The notes under the pieces: model-generated
What the model saw: only the letters and a program-made list of their open reading frames with translations
Database searches by the model: none
Told to the model about the DNA's origin: nothing
NCBI GenBank assembly: GCA_017412115.1
Contig: JAFPYR010000010.1
Span: 1-62,017, forward strand
Origin: Bacteroidales bacterium
Lineage (GTDB): Bacteria; Bacteroidota; Bacteroidia; Bacteroidales; UBA3824
DNA: 62,017 nucleotides
Reading direction: 5' to 3'
Shown here: one piece after another, positions 25,034 to 34,577 of the stretch
Numbering within the stretch: the stretch's first letter is position 1
Layout of the letters: the number at the start of each line of letters is the position of its first letter
Program-made: the position numbers and the translations under genes

Positions 25034-25859
25034 GAGCTTCGATGTATTCGCCTAAAAGCGGTTCAAATTTCACGCCGTACCAGTGTGCGGGATTTTCAAC
25101 GGTGTTTTTAATGACGTTGAAAGTGAAATTTTCCGCAATTGAGGCGGCTTTGAAAATATCTTTTCCCCTTAAAACCGCTCCTACAAAAGCTGAGGCAAAA
25201 ATATCTCCCGTGCCGGAGCATTTGCGTTTGAGCTCCTGATGAGGAAAATAAAATTCTTTGTTTCCATCATTAACGAAAACTCCGATTGTGCCTTCTTGAT
25301 AACTTATTCCCGTGATTACTACCGTTTTAGCACCGGACGAAATAAGTTGTTCGGAAATCTTGCTGACATCTTCAATGTCATGAATTTCCTTGTAACTATT
25401 TCCCGTTAAAAGGCAGGCTTCCGTAAAATTCGGTAAAATAATATCGGCTGTGAAAATCAGATTTTTCATTTTTTCCACATAGCCGAGGTCAAATCCGGCG
25501 TAAAGTTTTCCGTAATCGCCCATTGCGGGGTCTACAACTATCAAAGTATCGGATTTTTTTAGCGGGCTGTTAAGCAAATCCAAAACCAAATCAATCTGTT
25601 TAGCACTGCCGAGATAGCCGGTGTATACAGCGTCAAAATCTATTTTTTCGCTGATCCAATGATTTTTTATTTTTAAGAAATCCTCCGACAAATCTCTGAA
25701 CGTCCAGCCGTTGAAACCGCCCGTGTGAGTGCTTAAAACCGCTGAAGGAAGAATGCACGTTTCGTTGCCTGAGGCCGAAAGTATAGGCAAGGCAACCGTC
25801 AGAGAACATTGTCCGACGCATGAAATGTCTTGAACCGTTAAAACTCTTTTATAATCCAT
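25026..25859 (-). CDS. pdxY: Pyridoxamine/pyridoxal kinase
   Basis: A PfkB/ribokinase-fold kinase of 277 residues. It has the N-terminal TVQDISCVGQCSLTVALPIL, THTGGF, VVDPAMGDYGKLYAGF, NFTEACLLTG and the anion-hole/catalytic block CSGTGDIFASAFVGA. It phosphorylates pyridoxal or pyridoxamine in vitamin B6 salvage. It is 46 bp downstream of the glycosyltransferase gene on the same strand and may share its promoter. Confidence 0.88.
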   Translation of the reverse strand: MDYKRVLTVQDISCVGQCSLTVALPILSASGNETCILPSAVLSTHTGGFNGWTFRDLSEDFLKIKNHWISEKIDFDAVYTGYLGSAKQIDLVLDLLNSPLKKSDTLIVVDPAMGDYGKLYAGFDLGYVEKMKNLIFTADIILPNFTEACLLTGNSYKEIHDIEDVSKISEQLISSGAKTVVITGISYQEGTIGVFVNDGNKEFYFPHQELKRKCSGTGDIFASAFVGAVLRGKDIFKAASIAENFTFNVIKNTVENPAHWYGVKFEPLLGEYIEALK

Positions 25860-25905
25860 TTTTCTTGAAAAAAAATTACGGCTGCAAAGTTAGTTATTTT
25901 TTTCT

Positions 25906-26922
25906 CTATTTATAAAAATTTTTTGTAAAACCGCTTGTGTCGCCTTTTTTGAGAATCAGTCCGAACAAAACGGCTTTCAAAAAGCCCGAACCGTAACCGA
26001 AAAGTTGAGTGTAAACCGCTGAAATCGAAAGAAAACCTACTTTGAGTGAGTTTTTTCTCGCAGAATCCGCCAAAACTATCAGACAAAACAGTATTAAAGG
26101 CGAAATGCAAATTATTCCCGGTATTAAACTCTTGAAAATCAGCGATAAAACTATTGCCGCAATTATCAAAAAAACATTTCCTAAAAGAAAACACGACGGC
26201 AAAAAATGTACTGCTTTCAAAGAGTTTTTGTGTCTTAAATAAAGATTAATTCTTGCGCAGCCCGAATTGAAAACTTGACGGAAAAATTTTTTGAAATCGG
26301 TTCTGCGTTTGTGATAAACGAAAGCTTCTTTTATGAGCTGCGTTTTGAAACCGTTTTCTAAAATTCTGAGAGTCATGTCAATATCTTCGCCGAAACGCAT
26401 TTTTGAATATCCGCCCGTTTTTTGAAAAACCTCTTTTGAAAATCCCATATTGAAACTTCTTGGGTGAAATTTTCCGGCTTTTTCGTTTGCGCCCCTTATT
26501 CCGCCCGTCGAAATTACTGAAGTCATCGAATAACTTATCGCTTTTTGAATGTCAGAAAAACTATCCATTGCAGCATCAGGACCGCCGTAACAGTCAGTAT
26601 AATTATTTTCAAGCCTTTGAGTTACGATTTCCATGTATTTTTCGGGGATAATACAATCGCTGTCAAAAAATATAAAATAATCTTTTGAAGAGAGTTTTGC
26701 TCCGAAATTTCTTGTTGTTCCCGGTCCGGAATTTTCTTTTTGATAATATTTTATGTCTAATTTATCGGAATATTTTTTGATAATTTCGTCGGATTTTTCT
26801 TGACTGCCGTCTTCTACAACGATAATGTCAAAATTTTTAACTGTCTGTTTTGTAAGGCTTTCCAAAAGTTCGGAAATTTCTTGCGGACGGTTGTAAAGCG
26901 GAATTATTATACTGAAATTCAT
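25906..26922 (-). CDS. Family 2 glycosyltransferase with C-terminal membrane segments
   Basis: The start is taken at MNFSIIIPLYNRP (26922); a Met three codons upstream is nearly as good. The GT-A fold is clear: IIPLYNRPQEISELLESL, VVEDGSQEKS, the DxD-type motif FFDSDC and a later FGEDIDMTLRILENG. Residues about 240-310 hold hydrophobic segments (FLLGNVFLIIAAIVLSLIF, LIPGIICISPLILFCLIVL), so the enzyme is membrane-attached and probably adds sugar to a lipid-linked glycan. Confidence 0.85.
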   Translation of the reverse strand: MNFSIIIPLYNRPQEISELLESLTKQTVKNFDIIVVEDGSQEKSDEIIKKYSDKLDIKYYQKENSGPGTTRNFGAKLSSKDYFIFFDSDCIIPEKYMEIVTQRLENNYTDCYGGPDAAMDSFSDIQKAISYSMTSVISTGGIRGANEKAGKFHPRSFNMGFSKEVFQKTGGYSKMRFGEDIDMTLRILENGFKTQLIKEAFVYHKRRTDFKKFFRQVFNSGCARINLYLRHKNSLKAVHFLPSCFLLGNVFLIIAAIVLSLIFKSLIPGIICISPLILFCLIVLADSARKNSLKVGFLSISAVYTQLFGYGSGFLKAVLFGLILKKGDTSGFTKNFYK

Positions 26923-26948
26923 TTTTTGCATATTTTTTTTTGATATTG

Positions 26949-26968
26949 CAAAAATATTATTAATTTTG
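26949..26968. promoter_or_regulatory. Back-to-back -7 elements
   Basis: CAAAAATA at 26949-26956 is TATTTTTG on the minus strand (glycosyltransferase), and TAATTTTG at 26961-26968 serves the plus-strand propeller sensor. They are only 4 bp apart, so the two promoters cannot both be occupied at once. Confidence 0.6.
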
Positions 26969-27029
26969 CTGAAAACAAAAATTTTAAACATTTTAAGAAA
27001 AATTGTATAATTTTTGTTAATAAAATTAC

Positions 27030-30000
27030 ATGGTTAAACCTATTTTGAAACTATTATTGTCGGTTGTTTTCTCTTTGACGGCGTTTTTGATGACGTTTGC
27101 GCAAAGGGATTATAGGTTTTACGCATTTACAGAAAAGGACGGACTCTCCAATAACATCATTACAAATATCGTAGAAGACGAAAATCATTGTTTATGGTTC
27201 GGAAGTTATTCTGGTTTGATGAAATATGACGGTTATAGTTTTGAATTGATTCAAGTCGGTTCTGATACTACTGATTTTAGGGCGAATGTTATTTCTTCGC
27301 TTGTTTGCGATAGGGAGGGGAATGTTTGGATAGCCTCAGAAAGCGGTGTTTGCGAATACGATATTCAAGAAGAGACTTTTCATACTTATCCTTGTTTAAA
27401 AAAAGGGCAGAGGGAGTATTTTTATCAGGCAGACAATGTTTTTGCTATGAAGGACGGCACGATAAGATTTTTTTCGGGCGGTTTTTACGAATTAGACAAA
27501 AAAAACGGAGTGTTCAAACCTATTTGGGAGGATATAGTTTCTAAATACGATATTAAAAGTTGTTTTGCTTGTAATTCCGATTGTTTTTTAACGGCTTCTA
27601 ATGTTAATAAATCCGTTCTTTATCTTAACTCACAGGGGCAAGTGATTTTTAGTATCACCGAATCCGATTGCGCTAATGGGGACTTTCCTTATGGGCGAGC
27701 TTATGCGGTTTTGGATTGTGGCGACAAAATTTACATCGGCGGTGATAAAGGGCTTTATGTAATTGATGTTAAGGAAAATGTCATGAGAAAAATATTTGGA
27801 GCCCGAAATATGAAAATGCCGAAACATATTGCATCGCTTTATATGGCGGGTGATGGGCGCATTTGGATTGGTACTAACGGTGAGGAATTGCATATTTGGG
27901 ACGTTAAAAACGATTATTTGGAATGTATAAAATCGAATCCTAATCATAATTCATCTAATTCGATAAATAGTTCGACGACTTTGGCGATATTGGAGGACAG
28001 TCGCGGTTTGATGTGGTTTGGTACATGGAACGGTTTGGCTTTTATGGATATTAATCCTGATAAAGTTTTCAAAAATCTTGTGTTTCCCGAATGTAGCGAA
28101 ATCGTATCACCGAGTGTAATAAGTTCGTTTGCGGAAAACGAAGACGGTATTTTAGCGATCGGTACCGACGGCGGGGGAATTTCGTTTTGGGACAAAAAGA
28201 GTGATAAAAGAAGCAAACTTTGGGTTGAAACTCAGAAAAATCACATGCCGAATTCTTCCGTTTTGGCACTTGATTTTGATAGTTACGGCAATCTTTATAC
28301 CGGAGGTTATAATCATCCGTTGCATAGAATTTCTGCTGACGGTATCCATGATGAGGTTTTTGAATATTCACCGGGCAAGGAAGGAGCTTTGCAGTGTAAT
28401 TTCATAAAATCGATTCATGTGCAAAATGATTCTATGGTTTGGGTTTTAACTAACGGTTCGGGTTTGGAATTGTTTAATCCTAAAACGAAAAAGTTTAGGC
28501 AGATAAAATCTGATAAAAACGGAGTTAAACCTATTTCTCTTTACGGAGTTTGTATGATTCAAGCCTTAGACAAGACGATTATTGTAGGAACTTACGGAGG
28601 AATTTTTACTTATGATTATCAGAAAAATGAGATAAAGAATTATTCCGGGCGTTACGGTATGGCTGATTCTTTGAGTCATGATTGGGTAAATTGTATTTAT
28701 GAGGATTCCGGCGGAAGAATTTGGGTCGGGACTTTTGCCGGTCTTAATTACTTTGACAAAGAGAAGGGCAGATTTTTGACTTTTGATGATAGTAACGGTT
28801 TTAGAAGTGTTGTTTGTAGCGGTATTTTGGAAGATTCATCGGGGTATTTGTGGATTGCAACGGGAAGTGGAATTGCAAAATTTGATGTTTCTGAGGGAAT
28901 GGTTGTTAGGATTTATGACGAAAATGACGGTATTTTAACGAATAGTTTTTCGCTTTGTGCGTGTTTAAAAGATTCTAAAGGGACGATGTTTTTTGGCAGC
29001 AACGAGGGATTGGTCTATTTTAACCCTCGGGAAATCCGCATTAATAGAAATGTTCCCATACCTACGATAACTGAGTTTTTGATTAATTACAGAATTGTGA
29101 AACCAACTGACGAGGATTCTCCTTTGAAATGTTCAATATCTCAGACAAATAAAATTACGTTGGAGTATTATCAGTCTACATTTTCGTTGAAGTTCGTATC
29201 GTTGGGTTATCTTAATGCGAAGGCTTATAAATATTTTTATCGTTTTGCGCTTAGGGATACTATTTGGAACGAACTTGGTTCAAGGCGGGAGATAGATTTT
29301 GCGAAAATGGATCCGGGAACTTATCAAATACGTCTTCGCGCAGAAAATCCAGATGGAGTAGCAAGCGGTGTGAGAGTTTTGACGGTTAAAATTTTGCCGC
29401 CGTGGTACAAAACGGTTTGGGCAAAAGTCGGTTTGTTGTTGTTTCTTTCAGCGTTTATTTATTTGTTTCATTATTATAGGATTATAAAAATTGAGAAACA
29501 AAAGTCCTTACTTGAAAATCAAGTTAATATTCGAACGCAAGAGTTGAGAAAAGTTAATCAAGTCTTGGAGTCAAAAAATAAAGAACTTAATCTGCAAGCT
29601 GAAGAGATTCTCTCGCAGCGTAACCAACTTTCGGAGCGCAATGCCGAACTTCAAGGCACTTATGATTTGATTAAGGTGAAAAATTATGCCATTGAAGGTT
29701 CTATAACTTACGCGCAGACTATTCAGCAGGCATTATTAACAAAGGATTGGGAGTTTGATAAGTATTTTGAAACTTCAGCGGTTTATCATCCGAAAGATAT
29801 TGTTTCGGGAGATTTTTTCTGGTTGAAAGTTGTAGAAACGGAAGAGTCTCGGATGGTTTTTGCCTCTGTGATAGATTGTACGGGACACGGTGTGCCGGGA
29901 GCTTTTATGTCAATTATTACTAACACGGTTTTGAACGAAATTGTTGAGAGTGCGGAGATTTATAGTCCTAAAGATATAATTTCGGAACTTTCGTTTAAAA

Positions 30001-30476
30001 TTTCACATCTGTTGGCTCAGGATTGCAGCGACAATAAAGACGGAATGGATATGGTTTTGTGTCGTTTTGATAGAAATGAAAAGAATCAATTTTATCATTT
30101 AACGTTTTCAGCCGCTAAAAATCCGCTTTATATGCGCCGTAAATCTGATACCGAATATCAGTATTTGAAGATTGATAGAAAATCAGTTGCAGGCGGTATT
30201 AGAGAAGGCGAACAAATTGTCCGTCAGGAATTTTCTCAAGAGGATTATGATATTTCCTCCGGTGATATTTTTTATTTGACCACGGATGGAATTATTGACA
30301 TGGGCGATATCAGACGCCGGCGTTATACCCGTGTCCGTTTGATGAAATTGTTGAACAGAATTTATGATTTGGATATGGATTGTCAGGCTGCTGAAATCGA
30401 AAAAGAAATAAGTGCTTATTCAAAAGGGATGGAGCAGCGGGACGATATTTCGCTTTTAGGTTTAAAAATACGGTAG
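27030..30476 (+). CDS. Regulator-propeller / Y_Y_Y membrane sensor with SpoIIE phosphatase output
   Basis: The 1148-residue protein has a signal peptide or anchor (VFSLTAFLMTFAQ) and many Reg_prop blades (LWFGSYSGLMKYDGYSF, IWVGTFAGLNYFDKEKG, LWIATGSGIAKFD), as in hybrid two-component carbohydrate sensors. A Y_Y_Y domain (about 740-805) and one membrane helix (AKVGLLLFLSAFIYLFHYY) follow, then a coiled coil (about 835-905) and a PP2C-like SpoIIE domain (HPKDIVSGDFFW, DCTGHGVPGAFMS, DNKDGMDMVLC, EQRDDISLLGLKI). The acidic residues that bind metal are present. Instead of a histidine kinase, it should dephosphorylate a Ser/Thr protein, typically an anti-anti-sigma factor; no STAS partner is in the window. 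The long gene is followed by a terminator. Confidence 0.88.
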   Translation: MVKPILKLLLSVVFSLTAFLMTFAQRDYRFYAFTEKDGLSNNIITNIVEDENHCLWFGSYSGLMKYDGYSFELIQVGSDTTDFRANVISSLVCDREGNVWIASESGVCEYDIQEETFHTYPCLKKGQREYFYQADNVFAMKDGTIRFFSGGFYELDKKNGVFKPIWEDIVSKYDIKSCFACNSDCFLTASNVNKSVLYLNSQGQVIFSITESDCANGDFPYGRAYAVLDCGDKIYIGGDKGLYVIDVKENVMRKIFGARNMKMPKHIASLYMAGDGRIWIGTNGEELHIWDVKNDYLECIKSNPNHNSSNSINSSTTLAILEDSRGLMWFGTWNGLAFMDINPDKVFKNLVFPECSEIVSPSVISSFAENEDGILAIGTDGGGISFWDKKSDKRSKLWVETQKNHMPNSSVLALDFDSYGNLYTGGYNHPLHRISADGIHDEVFEYSPGKEGALQCNFIKSIHVQNDSMVWVLTNGSGLELFNPKTKKFRQIKSDKNGVKPISLYGVCMIQALDKTIIVGTYGGIFTYDYQKNEIKNYSGRYGMADSLSHDWVNCIYEDSGGRIWVGTFAGLNYFDKEKGRFLTFDDSNGFRSVVCSGILEDSSGYLWIATGSGIAKFDVSEGMVVRIYDENDGILTNSFSLCACLKDSKGTMFFGSNEGLVYFNPREIRINRNVPIPTITEFLINYRIVKPTDEDSPLKCSISQTNKITLEYYQSTFSLKFVSLGYLNAKAYKYFYRFALRDTIWNELGSRREIDFAKMDPGTYQIRLRAENPDGVASGVRVLTVKILPPWYKTVWAKVGLLLFLSAFIYLFHYYRIIKIEKQKSLLENQVNIRTQELRKVNQVLESKNKELNLQAEEILSQRNQLSERNAELQGTYDLIKVKNYAIEGSITYAQTIQQALLTKDWEFDKYFETSAVYHPKDIVSGDFFWLKVVETEESRMVFASVIDCTGHGVPGAFMSIITNTVLNEIVESAEIYSPKDIISELSFKISHLLAQDCSDNKDGMDMVLCRFDRNEKNQFYHLTFSAAKNPLYMRRKSDTEYQYLKIDRKSVAGGIREGEQIVRQEFSQEDYDISSGDIFYLTTDGIIDMGDIRRRRYTRVRLMKLLNRIYDLDMDCQAAEIEKEISAYSKGMEQRDDISLLGLKIR

Positions 30477-30490
30477 AGTTTTTTTATGAA

Positions 30491-30540
30491 AATGCCGAAA
30501 GGGAAAAAAGTTTTCATTTCCTCTTTCGGCATTATTTTTT
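30491..30540. terminator. Terminator between the sensor and the serpin
   Basis: Arms AATGCCGAAAGGGAAA and TTTCCTCTTTCGGCATT followed by ATTTTTTTA. It overlaps the end of the convergent serpin gene and may work for both. Confidence 0.75.
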
Positions 30541-31883
30541 TATTTTACTTTTTCAACAACGCCCGTAAACAACGGCACTCCGTTATATTTTAGAACGTAA
30601 ACGAAATTTTTATCAACAATAAAATTTTCATAAACTTTATTTTTTTCTTTTTCAGGACCGACACTTGTTGCCTCCATCATCATAGCCGTAACGGCTGCGC
30701 CTTCAATGCCTTTGCTTTTAACTTCAAGTCTGGTAACGTGTTTTATTCCGTTGCAATAAACATCTTCTGCTAAATTAGAAAAATCACATTCACCGAATAA
30801 TTTTTTTACGCCCAATTCCTTGATTGAATTTTGGATCTCGTTGTCGTAATTAGCCGAAAATTCGGGGAAAAGACAACGTGTATAATATTTGTTTTCATCA
30901 TCTTCATAAACGTATGGTGTTTTATCGTCAAGAATTTCGGCGGTATAAATGTCATCAAGAGAGTAACCCTCGTTAGGCACAAAAAAAGTCAAAGATAAAC
31001 CGACATTGGTTAGTGTCCGAAATTTTTTGTATTTTTCGGTTTTAATGGCTCTTCCCCTATAGAAGAATCCTCTTAACAATTGGATTGGCGTTTTGGAATT
31101 GTCATAATTTACGAAGTCGTATTTTTCGTTTGTAAAGCTGAGCTCGTCGCCGAATTCGTTCCAAATTTCTTTTAAATAAACAACGTTCAAAAGCATGATT
31201 TGTGTTTGAGGAGTCAGATCTAAATCAGGCGAGAGGAAACCGTTTGTTTCGTTATTAATGTAGGATTTAACGGTGTTGTTTACGTTGCTGTTTTTGAAAT
31301 CCATTTTGAAAATGTCGCTGAAATATTTGGTCGTCAGACTTTTAATACCGTTTTCTTTTACCTTAACACCGTCTTTGAGCCAAATCGAATTAACGCATTT
31401 TATCATGTTTTTTTCTTCACCTTTGAAATCCTCGTTATAGAAATTTAGAATTTGGTTGCAAGACAAACAAAGGTACCGAATATTGTTGCTAAGTTCCTCA
31501 TAACTAAGCCCTAACATATTAAGAATTTCCTCTCTGGTATCGCCGTTAGCACTTTCGGCAGCCATACTCATTGCCATAAAAATCGACAAGGGCGAAACGG
31601 CAGAGTTTCCGCTTTGAGAAAATCCGATTTTAGCAGCGATTTTGTTGGAGAATTTGTCTACTTTGTCCGTAAATTCATCGAATTTTTGAGGCATTGAAAC
31701 GTATTCTTCAGGAGTGATTTTACTTGCAATTTTCGCTTTTGAAATCGCTTCTTCGTTGTCCCCCTCGTTTGAAAAAGAGTTTTCTTCCGGGGTAACTTCA
31801 TTGCTGTCCTTATGACATGAAGGAACTACGGTTAGCAGCACGGCAGCTGTTAAAACCGCATAAGTAATTTTGGTAATGTTCAT
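30540..31883 (-). CDS. Serpin lipoprotein
   Basis: A lipoprotein signal (LLTVVPSCHKDS) and an acidic linker precede a full serpin fold: NSAVSPLSIFMAMSMAAESANGDTREEIL, NVVYLKEIWNEF, and the C-terminal FVYVLKYNGVPLFTGVVEKV. The hinge before the reactive loop reads KSKGIEGAAVTAMMMEATS; small residues there suggest an inhibitory serpin that can insert its loop, although the hinge is not the canonical all-alanine form. The bait residue cannot be assigned. Bacterial surface serpins are thought to shield cells from host or rival proteases. Confidence 0.9.
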   Translation of the reverse strand: MNITKITYAVLTAAVLLTVVPSCHKDSNEVTPEENSFSNEGDNEEAISKAKIASKITPEEYVSMPQKFDEFTDKVDKFSNKIAAKIGFSQSGNSAVSPLSIFMAMSMAAESANGDTREEILNMLGLSYEELSNNIRYLCLSCNQILNFYNEDFKGEEKNMIKCVNSIWLKDGVKVKENGIKSLTTKYFSDIFKMDFKNSNVNNTVKSYINNETNGFLSPDLDLTPQTQIMLLNVVYLKEIWNEFGDELSFTNEKYDFVNYDNSKTPIQLLRGFFYRGRAIKTEKYKKFRTLTNVGLSLTFFVPNEGYSLDDIYTAEILDDKTPYVYEDDENKYYTRCLFPEFSANYDNEIQNSIKELGVKKLFGECDFSNLAEDVYCNGIKHVTRLEVKSKGIEGAAVTAMMMEATSVGPEKEKNKVYENFIVDKNFVYVLKYNGVPLFTGVVEKVK

Positions 31884-31996
31884 GTTTTAAAAAAAAATTA
31901 AAAGTTATAAAATAATTAGTTTGTTTGTTCCAGTATAACTGCAAATTTAAAAAAACTTTTATAATCAAAAAAATTTTTTTTTCAATTTCTTTTTAG

Positions 31997-32004
31997 TAAT
32001 TTTG
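31997..32004 (+). promoter_or_regulatory. -7 element of ffh
   Basis: TAATTTTG, 37 bp before the ffh start codon. Confidence 0.55.
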
Positions 32005-32041
32005 CGCATTAAAATAATCTTCATAAAAGCGTAATATAAAA

Positions 32042-33376
32042 ATGTTTGAAAGTTTAACCGAAAAACTTGAACAGTCTTTTAAGAAAATCAAAGGCGAAGG
32101 CACTCTTACCGAAATCAACGTCGTTGACGCCTTAAAAGAAGTTCGCAGGGCATTGCTTGATGCCGATGTCAACTACAATATAGTAAAGGAATTTACAAAC
32201 AAAGTAAAAGATAAAGCACTCGGAACAAAGGTTCAGGGCGAACTCAAACCCAACCAACTCATGATTAAACTCGTTCATGACGAATTAATCACGCTCATGG
32301 GTACCAACGAGTCGCAGGTAAACCTCAAAGCAAATCCCGCAATTATCCTTATCGCTGGTTTGCAGGGTTCGGGTAAAACCACTTTCTCAGGCAAATTCGC
32401 CAACTTTATCAAGAAAAACAACGGCAAAAAACCCCTTTTGGTTGCAGGCGACGTTTACCGTCCCGCCGCTATCGAACAGTTGAAAGTTTTAGCCTCTCAA
32501 ATTGATGTTCCTGTCTACACAGAAGACGGTGAAAAGAACCCCGTCAAAATAGCAAAAGCCGCTGTTAAACAGGCTGTTGCTAACGGAAACGACGTTGTTA
32601 TCATCGATACCGCCGGCCGTCTTGCCGTTGACGAGGAGATGATGAACGAGATTTCAAACATCAAAAAAGAAACCAATCCGACAGAAATACTTTTCGTTGT
32701 CGATTCAATGACCGGTCAAGACGCTGTTAACACTGCAAAAGCATTCAACGACAGACTCAATTTTGACGGCGTTGTTTTAACAAAACTCGATGGTGATACT
32801 CGTGGTGGTGCTGCGTTAAGTATCAGATATACAGTTGATAAGCCGATTAAATTTGTTTCAACGGGTGAGAAAATCGACGCTCTTGACATTTTCTATCCTT
32901 CACGTATGGCGGACAGAATCCTCGGCATGGGCGACATCGTTTCACTTGCTGAAAAACTTCAAGCGCAATACGACGAAGAAGAAGCCAAAAAACTTCAAAA
33001 GAAAATCTTAAAAGATCAATTCAATTTCAATGATTTCTTGGCTCAAATCCAACAAATCAAGAAGATGGGTAACTTAAAAGATTTGGCGTCAATGATTCCG
33101 GGTGTCGGCAAGGCTATCAAAAACCTTGACATCAACGACGACGCTTTCAAAGAAATCGAAGCGATAATCTACTCAATGACCCCGTTTGAAAGAGAAAATC
33201 CGCAAGTTATCAACGGTAGCCGCCGCCGCAGAATAGCAGACGGAAGCGGTACAAACGTGGCTATCGTCAACAGACTGTTAAAACAGTTTGAAGAAACTCG
33301 CAAACTTATGAAAATGATGTCAGGCTCAGGCGCACGCCGCTTGATGGGCATGATGAATCAAATGAAACGTAGATAA
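32042..33376 (+). CDS. ffh: Signal recognition particle GTPase Ffh
   Basis: The 444-residue protein has the N domain, the GTPase G domain (P-loop GLQGSGKTTFSGKFA, GDVYRPAAIEQL, DTAGRLAVDEEM, TKLDGDTRGGA) and the methionine-rich M domain ending MKMMSGSGARRLMGMMNQMKRR, which binds SRP RNA and signal sequences. It targets nascent membrane and exported proteins to FtsY and the translocon. The codon use is more GC-rich and regular than in neighbouring genes, as expected of a highly expressed gene. Confidence 0.97.
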   Translation: MFESLTEKLEQSFKKIKGEGTLTEINVVDALKEVRRALLDADVNYNIVKEFTNKVKDKALGTKVQGELKPNQLMIKLVHDELITLMGTNESQVNLKANPAIILIAGLQGSGKTTFSGKFANFIKKNNGKKPLLVAGDVYRPAAIEQLKVLASQIDVPVYTEDGEKNPVKIAKAAVKQAVANGNDVVIIDTAGRLAVDEEMMNEISNIKKETNPTEILFVVDSMTGQDAVNTAKAFNDRLNFDGVVLTKLDGDTRGGAALSIRYTVDKPIKFVSTGEKIDALDIFYPSRMADRILGMGDIVSLAEKLQAQYDEEEAKKLQKKILKDQFNFNDFLAQIQQIKKMGNLKDLASMIPGVGKAIKNLDINDDAFKEIEAIIYSMTPFERENPQVINGSRRRRIADGSGTNVAIVNRLLKQFEETRKLMKMMSGSGARRLMGMMNQMKRR

Positions 33377-33383
33377 TTTTGGT

Positions 33384-33554
33384 CGCTCGCCGCTGGGGCG
33401 TTCTTTTTTATAAAAAAGAACCAAAAAATTTTTATATTCGCGCTTTCAGCGCGGTTGCTCTTACCGTATGGTGCTAACATCCGGCGAGCATAGCGAGCCG
33501 AATATAAAAGTTTTCCGGTTCCCTTTTTTAAAAGGGAACGCCCCGCGGCGAGCG
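33384..33554. repeat. 171-bp GC-rich foldback element
   Basis: The ends are inverted copies: CGCTCGCCGCTGGGGCGTTC at the left and GAACGCCCCGCGGCGAGCG at the right, matching over 19 bp with one extra base. Inside are further matching inverted arms (AAAAAAGAACC with GGTTCCCTTTTTT, and ATATTCG with CGAATAT). No protein is encoded. The whole element can fold into one cruciform-like hairpin and looks like a MITE or REP-type element between ffh and folD. The GC-rich ends contrast with the AT-rich surroundings. Confidence 0.65.
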
Positions 33555-33572
33555 GATAAACATATAAAAATT

Positions 33573-34427
33573 ATGCAGTTAATAGACGGAAAAAAGACTT
33601 CTTCTGACATCAAAGCGGAGATTGCCGAAGAAGTTAAAAAAATGAATAGAAAGCCGCATTTGGCTGCTGTTTTGGTCGGACATGACGGCGGCAGCGAAAC
33701 ATACGTGGCGCATAAAATTAAATCGTGTGAGGAGGTTGGTTTCAAATCGTCTTTAATCCGTTTTGAAGACGACGTTACGGAAGAAGAACTTTTGAAAACG
33801 GTTGAAAAACTAAACAACGACTCTGACGTTGACGGTTTTATCGTTCAGTTACCGCTTCCGAAACACATTGACGAACAGAAAGTTATCGAGGCAATCAGCC
33901 CTGAAAAAGACGTTGACGGTTTTCACCCTGTAAATTTAGGACGTTTGGTTGCGGGACTTGACACTTTTGTTTCGGCAACACCTTCGGGCATTGTTGATTT
34001 GTTGAAACGCTACAATGTTGAAACCTCTGGTAAACATTGCGTTATCATCGGCAGAAGTAACATTGTCGGCAGACCACTTAGCATTTTGATGAGTCAGAAA
34101 GGTATTGACGCCACTGTAACTGTTTGTCATTCAAGGACAGAGAATTTAAAAGAGATAACAAAAACTGCTGACATTTTGGTTGCAGCAATCGGCAGACCGG
34201 GCTTTGTTACCGCCGACATGGTGAAAGAGGGCGCGGTTGTAATTGACGTTGGCACAACACGCGTAAAATCAGACCAAACAAAATCGGGTTGGAAACTCAA
34301 AGGCGACGTTGATTTTGACGAAGTTTCAAAGAAAGTTTCTTTGATAACTCCCGTGCCGGGCGGCGTTGGTCCTATGACGATTTGTTCGCTTCTAAAAAAC
34401 ACTTTGAAAGCAGCGAAAAAAAGGTAA
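33573..34427 (+). CDS. folD: Methylenetetrahydrofolate dehydrogenase/cyclohydrolase FolD
   Basis: The ATG at 33573 begins [17 protein letters not shown]; the frame is open further upstream into the foldback element but that part is not family sequence. Diagnostic blocks are [14 protein letters not shown] (catalytic Lys), [43 protein letters not shown] and the C-terminal [19 protein letters not shown]. It interconverts methylene-, methenyl- and formyl-tetrahydrofolate with NADP. The length of 284 is normal. Confidence 0.95.
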   Translation: MQLIDGKKTSSDIKAEIAEEVKKMNRKPHLAAVLVGHDGGSETYVAHKIKSCEEVGFKSSLIRFEDDVTEEELLKTVEKLNNDSDVDGFIVQLPLPKHIDEQKVIEAISPEKDVDGFHPVNLGRLVAGLDTFVSATPSGIVDLLKRYNVETSGKHCVIIGRSNIVGRPLSILMSQKGIDATVTVCHSRTENLKEITKTADILVAAIGRPGFVTADMVKEGAVVIDVGTTRVKSDQTKSGWKLKGDVDFDEVSKKVSLITPVPGGVGPMTICSLLKNTLKAAKKR

Positions 34428-34444
34428 AAGGAAAATTTTAAAAA

Positions 34445-34516
34445 AAATAACAGCGATAGTTGCTACGTAACTCAAAAGAAAATAGGGTTACAGAGGAACT
34501 ATCGCTGTTATTTTTT
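34445..34516 (+). terminator. Terminator after folD
   Basis: Arms AAATAACAGCGATAGTT and AACTATCGCTGTTATTT are perfect complements; an inner pair GTAAC/GTTAC lies in the loop, and a T-run follows. Confidence 0.75.
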
Positions 34517-34548
34517 GTAAATTTAGCGAATAGTTAAAAAAAAATCCG

Positions 34549-34556
34549 TACATTTG
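34549..34556 (+). promoter_or_regulatory. -7 element of the AAA/PD-(D/E)XK gene
   Basis: TACATTTG, about 22 bp before the ATG at 34578. It argues against a TTG start at 34554. Confidence 0.55.
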
Positions 34557-34577
34557 CAGAAATATTTCTGCGGCACT

